DNA of 64,000 nucleotides, taken from Leifsonia aquatica. GTDB taxonomy: Bacteria > Actinomycetota > Actinomycetes > Actinomycetales > Microbacteriaceae. The position numbers were made by a program, and so were the translations under genes. The stretch lies in contig NZ_JACHVP010000001.1 in assembly GCF_014190775.1 (NCBI RefSeq), positions 1,550,001 to 1,614,000 on the forward strand. Direction: 5' to 3'. Below, in pieces: positions 56,426 through 64,000 of the stretch. The notes beneath the pieces are model-generated. The model saw only the letters and a program-made list of their open reading frames with translations. It did no database searches and was not told the origin of the DNA. How positions within the stretch are numbered: the stretch's first letter is position 1; each line of letters begins with the position of its first letter.

Positions 56426-57556
56426 ATGTCCGTACGAGACGACGAAGCCGCCGCGGAGCCGATGGCCCTGCAGGAGCGCGGCCGGCACTGGACGCGTTCC
56501 GTGTTCGGCACCGTCCCCATCGCGGTCGCGGGGTCGATCGCCGTGGCGCTCAACCTGGTGACGCCGGCACAGGCGGTCCAGCCGCAGACGGCGGAGCAGC
56601 CGCGCGAGAAGACCCCGACCACCGGATCGACGCGGGTCGTCACCGATACGACCGCACGCACCACGACGTCCGCACCACTGACGTCCGTGGCGGGCGCCCC
56701 GACCAGTTACACGGTCGCCTCGGGCGACACGGTCAGCGGGATCGCCTCCCGGTTCGGCGTCTCGACGGCGAGCATCCTCGCGCTCAACGGACTGAGCTGG
56801 AAGAGCCTCATCTTCCCGGGCCAGGTCCTCGCTCTCGGTGGAGCGGCCGCGCCCACACCGGCACCCGCGGCGCCCGCCGCTCCGGCCGTGACCAAGTACT
56901 CCGTTGTCTCCGGCGACACGATCAGCCGCATCGCCGGACGCTTCGGCGTGTCGACCGCGTCGGTGCTGAGCGTCAACGGGCTCAGCAGCTCCAGCCTCAT
57001 CTTCCCCGGCCAGCAGATCACCATCCCGGGCATGACGACGGCGGCCACGGTCACCCCGGTCGCCGCGCCGGCGCCCGCGCCCGCACCTGCTCCCGCACCG
57101 GTCGCTCCGCCCGCGCCGCTCCCCCACGCGAACGCGGGCGAGGTCGTCGCCCTCACCGATGAGATGCACGCCAACGCCGCGCTCATCGTGCGCATCGGAC
57201 GCCAGGAAGGCGTCAGCGACCAGGGCATCGTCATCGCCCTGGCCGCCGCGGCGCAGGAGTCCGGCCTCCGCAACGTCCAGTACGGCGACCGCGACTCCCT
57301 CGGCCTGTTCCAGCAGCGCCCGAGCACCGGCTGGGGCACGGCCGCCCAGGTGCTCGACCCGGAGCGTGCCACCCGCGCGTTCTACGGCGGCGCCGGCAAC
57401 CCCAACCCCGGGCGCACCCGCGGCCTCCTCGACATCCCGGGGTGGACCTCCATGAGCGTCACCCAGGCGGCACAGGCCGTGCAGATCTCCGCGTTCCCCG
57501 ACGCCTACGCCAAGTGGGAGACCTCGGCGCGCGCGTGGCTCGCGCAGCTCGGCTGA
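56426..57556 (+). CDS. Secreted LysM protein with transglycosylase-like C-terminal domain
   Basis: A 376-residue predicted cell-wall protein. After a cytoplasmic N-terminus, a hydrophobic segment (about 30-48) ends at PAQA and may be cleaved. Two LysM peptidoglycan-binding domains follow: TSYTVASGDTVSGIASRFGV (about 92-135) and TKYSVVSGDTISRIAGRFGV (about 153-195). An Ala/Pro linker leads to a C-terminal domain (about 240-375) with AAAQESGLRNVQYGDRDSLG and LFQQRPSTGWGT, resembling lysozyme/SLT-type folds with a catalytic Glu. GAAAGGGGGG precedes the ATG. It adjoins the PASTA kinase. Confidence 0.85.
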   Translation: MSVRDDEAAAEPMALQERGRHWTRSVFGTVPIAVAGSIAVALNLVTPAQAVQPQTAEQPREKTPTTGSTRVVTDTTARTTTSAPLTSVAGAPTSYTVASGDTVSGIASRFGVSTASILALNGLSWKSLIFPGQVLALGGAAAPTPAPAAPAAPAVTKYSVVSGDTISRIAGRFGVSTASVLSVNGLSSSSLIFPGQQITIPGMTTAATVTPVAAPAPAPAPAPAPVAPPAPLPHANAGEVVALTDEMHANAALIVRIGRQEGVSDQGIVIALAAAAQESGLRNVQYGDRDSLGLFQQRPSTGWGTAAQVLDPERATRAFYGGAGNPNPGRTRGLLDIPGWTSMSVTQAAQAVQISAFPDAYAKWETSARAWLAQLG

Positions 57557-57641
57557 CCCGCGTGGGCCGCAGAAGGTCACAGCCGGATCACAGCCCGCGC
57601 CGTCACCGGTGTTTTGCAGGGTTCACGCACCCGGCGTTCCC

Positions 57642-57653
57642 TAGACTCGTGTC

Positions 57654-57656
<3 letters not shown>
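57642..57656 (+). promoter_or_regulatory. Predicted leaderless start of the PASTA kinase gene
   Basis: TAGACT (57642-57647), 6 nt (CGTGTC), then GTG (57654-57656). No Shine-Dalgarno sequence. Confidence 0.6.
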
Positions 57657-59555
<1,899 letters not shown>

Positions 59556-59586
59556 GCCCGCTCGGGATCACTCACCGCGTATACGA

Positions 59587-59620
59587 AGAGCCCCCGACAT
59601 CCGAGGACGGCGGGGGCTCT
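59587..59620. terminator. Bidirectional terminator between the PASTA kinase gene and aroG
   Basis: A 10-bp perfect stem (59587-59596 with 59611-59620) and 14-nt loop in the 82-bp gap between two convergent genes. It serves both. Confidence 0.75.
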
Positions 59621-59637
59621 CGCGTACGCGCTGGCGA

Positions 59638-61023
59638 TCAGACGTTCGCGAGCTCCTCGGCCACGAGGAAGGCCAGCTCCAGCGACTGCATGTGGTTGAG
59701 TCGCGGGTCGCAGAGCGACTCGTAGCGCGTCGCCAGGGTCTCCTCGTCGATGTGCTCGGAGCCGCCCAGGCACTCGGTCACGTCATCGCCCGTGAGCTCG
59801 ACATGGATGCCGCCCGGGTTCGTCCCCACGGCCCGGTGGGCCTCGAAGAAGCCCTTGACCTCGTCGACCACGTCGTCGAAACGACGCGTCTTGTAGCCGT
59901 TCGGCGTGGTCAGGCCGTTGCCGTGCATCGGGTCGGTGACCCACAGCGGCAGCGCGTCGGCGCCCTTGATGGCCTCCAGCAGCGGCGGGAGGGCGTCACG
60001 GATCTTGCCGGCTCCCATCCGCGTGATGAAGGTCAGTCGGCCGGGCTCGCGCTCCGGGTCGAGCTTGTCGATCAGGCGCAGCATCGTGTCCGGCGTGGTC
60101 GTCGGGCCGAGCTTGACGCCGATCGGGTTGCGGACCCGCGAGAGGAAGTCGACGTGTGCGCCGTCGAGGTCGCGCGTGCGCTCCCCGATCCAGACGAAGT
60201 GCGCCGACGTGTTGTACGGCGTCCCCGTGCGGGAGTCGATCCGCGTCATCGGCCGCTCGTAGTCCATCAGCAGCGCCTCGTGGCTGGCGTAGAACTCCAC
60301 GCCCTTGAGCGCGTCGAAGTCGGCTCCCGCCGCCTCCATGAACTTGATCGCCTTATCGATGTCGCGGGCGAGGCCCTCGTAGCGCTGATTGGCCGGATTG
60401 GCGGCGAAGCCGCGGTTCCAGCTGTGCACCTCGCGCAGGTCGGCGAAGCCACCCTGGGTGAAGGCGCGGATGAGGTTCAGCGTCGAGGCGGCCGTGTGGT
60501 AGCCCTGGACGAGGCGTCGCGGGTCGGCCTGGCGCGACTCCGGGGTGAAGTCGTAGCCGTTCACGATGTCACCGCGGTACGCGGGCAGGGTGACGTCGCC
60601 GCGGGTCTCGGTGTCGCTCGAGCGCGGCTTGGCGAACTGGCCCGCCATCCGCCCCATCTTGATGACCGGCACGGAGGCGCCGTAGGTCAGCACGACCGCC
60701 ATCTGCAGGACGGTCTTCACGCGGTTGCGGATCTGGTCGGCGGTCGCCCCGGCGAAGGTCTCGGCGCAGTCGCCGCCCTGCAGCAGGAACGCCTTGCCCT
60801 CGGCCGCGCGCGCGAGACGCGTGCGCAGCTGGTCGACCTCGCCCGCGAAGACGAGCGGCGGGAGGGTCGCGATCTCGGCGGACGCGGCGGCCGCGGCCTC
60901 GGTGTCCGGCCAGGTCGGCTGCTGCTTGATCTCGAGGGTGCGCCAATAGTCCAGGCCCTCGATCACGGACTCGTCTGGTCGCACGACGGGATCTGTGGTC
61001 TGTAGCACTGGTCTTCCGCTCAT
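59638..61023 (-). CDS. aroG: Class II 3-deoxy-D-arabino-heptulosonate-7-phosphate synthase
   Basis: First step of the shikimate pathway: phosphoenolpyruvate plus erythrose 4-phosphate gives DAHP. 461 residues, of the plant-like class II family found in actinobacteria (M. tuberculosis AroG, Rv2178c, 462 residues). Signatures: FLLQGGDCAETFAG, PVIKMGRMAGQFAKPRSS, FVWIGERTRDLDGAHVDFLS, GVKLGPTT and LTFITRMGAGKIRDALPPLL. In mycobacteria it forms a complex with chorismate mutase and is inhibited by aromatic amino acids. The ATG at 61021-61023 is preferred; a GTG six codons upstream is possible. Convergent with the kinase gene. Confidence 0.97.
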   Translation of the reverse strand: MSGRPVLQTTDPVVRPDESVIEGLDYWRTLEIKQQPTWPDTEAAAAASAEIATLPPLVFAGEVDQLRTRLARAAEGKAFLLQGGDCAETFAGATADQIRNRVKTVLQMAVVLTYGASVPVIKMGRMAGQFAKPRSSDTETRGDVTLPAYRGDIVNGYDFTPESRQADPRRLVQGYHTAASTLNLIRAFTQGGFADLREVHSWNRGFAANPANQRYEGLARDIDKAIKFMEAAGADFDALKGVEFYASHEALLMDYERPMTRIDSRTGTPYNTSAHFVWIGERTRDLDGAHVDFLSRVRNPIGVKLGPTTTPDTMLRLIDKLDPEREPGRLTFITRMGAGKIRDALPPLLEAIKGADALPLWVTDPMHGNGLTTPNGYKTRRFDDVVDEVKGFFEAHRAVGTNPGGIHVELTGDDVTECLGGSEHIDEETLATRYESLCDPRLNHMQSLELAFLVAEELANV

Positions 61024-61065
61024 TCGGGGGCGCGCCTGCACTCGGCAGCGCCGGTGGGTTTGGTG

Positions 61066-61078
61066 GATACCGAGCCTA
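61066..61078 (-). promoter_or_regulatory. Candidate aroG promoter -10
   Basis: On the minus strand TAGGCT (61073-61078), the same hexamer found at other promoters in this window, would start transcription near 61066, giving a 5' leader of about 43 nt. No -35 identified. I see no leader peptide in it. Confidence 0.35.
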
Positions 61079-61131
61079 CCGTGCTGCGCCCGTCCCCCGT
61101 GACAGATGACGACGGGGCCGAGCGGGAGGCG

Positions 61132-61821
61132 TCAGCGCGCGAGGGCCGCCCGCTTCTCCTTGACCGTGCTGGCGTAGACGTCCATGTACTCCTGAGCACC
61201 CAGGGCATGCAGCTCGTACATGATCTCGTCGGTCACCGAGCGGAGGATGAAGCGGTCGCCCTCCATGCCGTCGAAGCGCGAGAAGTCGATCGGCTCGCCG
61301 ATCACGATGCCGATGCGGCCGATCTTGGGCAGCCGCTTGCCGATCGGCATGATCTCGGCGGTGTCGACCATCGCGACGGGCACCACCGGCACGCCGGCCT
61401 CGAGGATCATCCGGGCGACGCCGGTGCGGCCGCGGTACAGCTTGCCGTCGGGGCTGCGTGTGCCCTCGGGGTAGATCCCGAGGATCTCGCCCCGGGCCAG
61501 GACGCGCAGGCCGGTGTTGAGCGACGCCTCCGACGCCTTGCCCCCCGACCGGTCGATCGGCAGCTGGCCGGTCGCCTTCATGAAGGTCTTGGTCGCCCAG
61601 CCCTTGAGGCCTTTGCGGGTGAAGTAGTCGCTCTTGGCGAGGAAGGAGACGTGCCGGTCGACGATGAGCGGCAGGAAGATGGAGTCGATGAACGAGAGGT
61701 GGTTGCTGGCGAGGATGACGGCCCCCTCGGCGGGCACGTTCTCGACGCCGACCACCCAGGGGCGGAAGATCCCGCGCAGGATGGGGCCCACGACGACGTA
61801 TTTCATCAGCCAGTAGAACAT
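61132..61821 (-). CDS. plsC: 1-acyl-sn-glycerol-3-phosphate acyltransferase (PlsC family)
   Basis: Adds the second acyl chain in phosphatidic-acid synthesis, or acylates a related lipid. 229 residues. The catalytic HX4D motif is in ASNHLSFIDSIFLP; the second block is KGWATKTFMKATGQLPIDR, and the third EILGIYPEGTRSPDGKLYRGRTG. One N-terminal hydrophobic segment may anchor it to the membrane. A similar gene, Rv2182c, lies in the equivalent M. tuberculosis interval. A TAGGCT hexamer lies 8 nt before the ATG. It follows the glucokinase gene by 30 bp on the same strand. Confidence 0.94.
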   Translation of the reverse strand: MFYWLMKYVVVGPILRGIFRPWVVGVENVPAEGAVILASNHLSFIDSIFLPLIVDRHVSFLAKSDYFTRKGLKGWATKTFMKATGQLPIDRSGGKASEASLNTGLRVLARGEILGIYPEGTRSPDGKLYRGRTGVARMILEAGVPVVPVAMVDTAEIMPIGKRLPKIGRIGIVIGEPIDFSRFDGMEGDRFILRSVTDEIMYELHALGAQEYMDVYASTVKEKRAALAR

Positions 61822-61851
61822 CGCTCTGGAGCCTACCCCTCCCTGAGCGCC

Positions 61852-62799
61852 TCAGAGGGAGGCGTGCAGGCGCGCCAGGTCGGCTGCACCGACGACACCC
61901 GCGTCGTTCACCAGCTCGGCGATCTTGAACTCCGGCTCGGGGTGGTAGCCGCGGGCGGGGAGGTTCTCGAGATAGGCCAGGCGGATCGGCTCGAGCAGCA
62001 GCTCGCCGGCCTGGGCGACACCGCCGCCGAAGACGAAGAGCTGCGGGTCGAGCACGGCGCCGAGGCTGGCGCAGGCCTGGCCCAGCCAGTCGCCGAGCTG
62101 CCGCAGGGCGGCGAGCGCGCCGGGGTCGCCGGCCATGATCAGGGCCGAGATGTCCGTGCCAGTGAGGGAGCCGGTGCGCGAGCGCACGTCGGCGAGTGCC
62201 TGGCCGATCCCGCCGGCATCCGCCAGCTCGTTCGCCATGCGCTGCAGCGCGCGTCCGGAGCCGTACTGCTCGATGCAGCCGTGGGCGCCGCAGCCGCAGG
62301 GCAGGCCGCCGGGCACGACCCGCATGTGGCCGATCTCGGCGCCGGCGCCGAAGCCGCCGCGGAACAGACGGTCGTTGCTGACGATGGCGCCGCCGACCCC
62401 CGTGCCGATGGTCAGGATCACCATGTCGCTCACGAGGCGGCCCGCGCCGAAGCGGAACTCCGCCCATCCCGCCGCATTCGCGTCGTTCTCGATGAGGACG
62501 GGCAGGTCGATGCGCTTCTCGAGCTTCTCCCGGAAGGGCTCGTGCCGCCAGTTGATGTTCGGCGCGTAGTAGACGGTCGACTGCGCGGCATCGATGAATC
62601 CGGCCGCGGCGACACCCGCTCCCGCGATCTCCTCCGGCCCGTCGGACAGACGCTCGATCATCGCCACCACGGCGTTCTCGATCTCCTCCGGACGCGTGGC
62701 GTCGGTCGGGACGCGGTCCTCGCGGACGATGACGCCGAGCTCGTCGACGACCGCCCCCGCGATCTTCGTTCCTCCGATGTCGATGCCGATCGCGTGCAC
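61852..62799 (-). CDS. glk: ROK-family glucokinase
   Basis: Phosphorylates glucose (or another hexose) with ATP, cytosolic. 315 residues. ATP phosphate-binding motif HAIGIDIGGTKIAGAVVDEL at the N-terminus; catalytic and sugar-binding LIENDANAAGWAEFRFGAG; GTGVGGAIV; and the zinc-binding ROK signature GGLPCGCGAHGCIEQYGSG. Length and motifs match actinobacterial GlkA rather than polyphosphate glucokinase. Start is GTG at 62797-62799 with GGAAGG upstream; the frame extends upstream only as a shadow. Divergent from the acyl-CoA ligase gene. Confidence 0.92.
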   Translation of the reverse strand: MHAIGIDIGGTKIAGAVVDELGVIVREDRVPTDATRPEEIENAVVAMIERLSDGPEEIAGAGVAAAGFIDAAQSTVYYAPNINWRHEPFREKLEKRIDLPVLIENDANAAGWAEFRFGAGRLVSDMVILTIGTGVGGAIVSNDRLFRGGFGAGAEIGHMRVVPGGLPCGCGAHGCIEQYGSGRALQRMANELADAGGIGQALADVRSRTGSLTGTDISALIMAGDPGALAALRQLGDWLGQACASLGAVLDPQLFVFGGGVAQAGELLLEPIRLAYLENLPARGYHPEPEFKIAELVNDAGVVGAADLARLHASL

Positions 62800-62880
62800 A
62801 GGCAGAAACCTTCCGGGAGGAGGCGGGTGGGGAGGTGGTGGAGAGGGGGCGCCGAAGGCGACTCCCGCCGCACCATCTAG

Positions 62881-62916
62881 AGTGTAGTTAACCAGTCCGG
62901 CCGAAGCCATTCGGCC
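62881..62916. promoter_or_regulatory. Divergent glk/acyl-CoA ligase promoter region with hairpin
   Basis: The 150-bp gap between glk and the ligase gene holds an AT-rich patch with TACACT on the minus strand (62881-62886), a -10 candidate for glk. GGCCGAAGCCATTCGGCC (62899-62916) is a perfect 7-bp hairpin with 4-nt loop in the likely leader of the ligase gene. It could be an operator or leader structure; unknown. Confidence 0.35.
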
Positions 62917-62949
62917 CGACCCGCGCCCACCGGTATCGAAGGAGCTGCC

Positions 62950-64000
62950 GTGATCAGTTTCGAAACACCCGCCGTCGTCCCCGCCGACCCCGAGGCAAAC
63001 TCGACCGATCTGCTCGTCCAGCGCGTCGCCGCGACGCCCGACGCACCGCTCTTCAGCCTCCCGGACGGGGACGGCTGGCGCGACATCACCGCAGCCGAGT
63101 TCCACCGCCAGGTCATCGCCCTCGCCAAGGGTCTCGTCGCCGCCGGCATCCAGCCCGGCGACAAGATCGGCCTGATGTGCAAGACCCGCTACGAGTGGAG
63201 CCTCATCGACTTCGCGACCTGGTTCGCCGGCGCCGTGCTCGTCCCGATCTACGAGACGTCCTCCCCCACGCAGATCCAGTGGAACATGGCCGACTCCGGA
63301 GCCATCGCGGTCATCCTCGAGAACGCGGAGATGTACTCGCGGTTCGACGAGGTCCACGCCGACCTCCCGCTGATCGACAACGTGTGGCAGCTCCACCTGG
63401 GCGATCTGGACAAGCTCGCCGCAGGCGGCACCGGCGTGGCCGACGAGGAGATCGAGCGCCGCCGCAACCTCGCCCGCGGCGAGGACATCGCGACCCTGAT
63501 CTACACGTCGGGGTCGACCGGCCGGCCGAAGGGCTGCGTGCTCACGCACTCCAACTTCGTCGATCTCTCGCGCAACTCCGCCGAGGCCCTCACCGAGCTC
63601 GTCAACCAGCCGGGCGGCGCCTCAACCCTCCTCTTCATCACGACCGCCCACGTGTTCGCCCGGTTCATCGCCGTGCTGTGCGTCACCGGCGGCGTGAAGG
63701 TGGGGCACCAGGCCGACACCAAGCAGCTCCTCCCGGCCCTCGCGAGCTTCAAGCCGACCTTCCTCCTCGCTGTTCCCCGCGTGTTCGAGAAGGTCTACAA
63801 CTCGGCCGAGCAGAAGGCGGAGGCCGGCGGACGCGGCAAGATCTTCCGCTCCGCCGCCGCCGTCGCGGTAGAGCACTCGAAGGCGCTCGAGACCGGCTCG
63901 GTCCCGTTCGGGCTGAAGCTCAAGTTCGCCCTGTACGACCGGCTCGTGTTCAGCAAGCTCCGTGCCGCGATGGGCGGGCGGGTGCGCTACGCGGTCTCCG
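62950..64000 (+). CDS. Long-chain acyl-CoA ligase, FadD15-like (3' truncated)
   Basis: AMP-forming fatty acid--CoA ligase. Only the first 350 residues are inside the window; the frame is open at the end. The AMP-binding P-loop motif is TLIYTSGSTGRPKGCVLTH; the second core region LLFITTAHVFARF and the AVPRVFEKVYN stretch are typical of the long-chain acyl-CoA synthetase group (FadD15, ACSL-like). The start GTG at 62950 is preceded by AAGGAG. M. tuberculosis fadD15 (Rv2187) lies in the corresponding region. It feeds acyl-CoA to lipid synthesis or degradation; which cannot be told. Confidence 0.92.
   Translation, partial: MISFETPAVVPADPEANSTDLLVQRVAATPDAPLFSLPDGDGWRDITAAEFHRQVIALAKGLVAAGIQPGDKIGLMCKTRYEWSLIDFATWFAGAVLVPIYETSSPTQIQWNMADSGAIAVILENAEMYSRFDEVHADLPLIDNVWQLHLGDLDKLAAGGTGVADEEIERRRNLARGEDIATLIYTSGSTGRPKGCVLTHSNFVDLSRNSAEALTELVNQPGGASTLLFITTAHVFARFIAVLCVTGGVKVGHQADTKQLLPALASFKPTFLLAVPRVFEKVYNSAEQKAEAGGRGKIFRSAAAVAVEHSKALETGSVPFGLKLKFALYDRLVFSKLRAAMGGRVRYAVS

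Overview
This window is a contiguous piece of a GC-rich actinobacterial chromosome. Gene content and order point to Microbacteriaceae (Leifsonia-like); this is inference, because no 16S gene is present. The evidence is the actinobacterial cytochrome bcc-aa3 module with a diheme QcrC and CtaF, Wag31/SepF without FtsA in the cell-division cluster, DUF3040 and DUF3043 proteins, and a MurE lacking the diaminopimelate signature, as expected for the type B peptidoglycan of that family. From ctaC to wag31 the genes largely match, as modules, the Mycobacterium tuberculosis Rv2145c-Rv2204c interval.

Layout. 1-2971: the end of a KdpE response regulator, a small membrane protein, the RNase P RNA gene, and a NIF3/coiled-coil pair. 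2990-8981: an NCS1 permease with a long disordered N-terminus, thyA-folA, a DUF1345 protein, a class I aminotransferase and a GNAT acetyltransferase. 8998-12473 (minus strand): trpD followed by a PTS-dependent dihydroxyacetone kinase operon, dhaK-dhaL-dhaM, with HPr fused to DhaM. 12615-23041: the terminal respiratory chain, ctaE-qcrC-qcrA-qcrB on the plus strand and ctaC-ctaD-ctaF on the minus strand. The two halves are separated by an rRNA methyltransferase, a HAD hydrolase and a DUF1254/DUF1214 protein. 23187-34049: ErpA, an M20 dipeptidase, DUF3043, an RNase HI fusion, pyrD, nrdR, hisD, a flavin reductase, a cupin and dnaE.

34208-54082 (minus strand) is one long division and cell-wall region. 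Read in the direction of transcription it is mraZ-rsmH-ftsL-ftsI-murE-murF-mraY-murD-ftsW-murG-murC-ftsQ-ftsZ-yggS-sepF-yggT-wag31-lspA-rluD. Many of these genes overlap by 4 to 35 nt. The mraZ promoter region carries two oppositely oriented sets of 10-bp MraZ boxes. 54346-64000: DUF3040, a polyprenyl diphosphate synthase, an Rv2175c-like DNA-binding protein, a LysM/transglycosylase-like secreted protein, a PASTA-domain Ser/Thr kinase, class II DAHP synthase, a PlsC acyltransferase, a ROK glucokinase, and the start of a FadD15-like acyl-CoA ligase cut by the window end.

No insertion sequence, prophage, CRISPR array or tRNA was seen, and I found no clearly new multi-gene system. The strongest unexplained signals are regulatory: a -10-like hexamer (mostly TANNNT) placed 6 or 7 nt before an ATG/GTG at eleven genes (predicted leaderless transcripts), the inverted MraZ-box clusters, and a perfect 11-bp inverted repeat between mraZ and rsmH. 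Protein-level oddities are the altered MurE specificity motif, an RNase HI fused to an NTF2-like domain, a zinc-ribbon protein that has lost most of its cysteines, and a PASTA kinase at the PknL locus.
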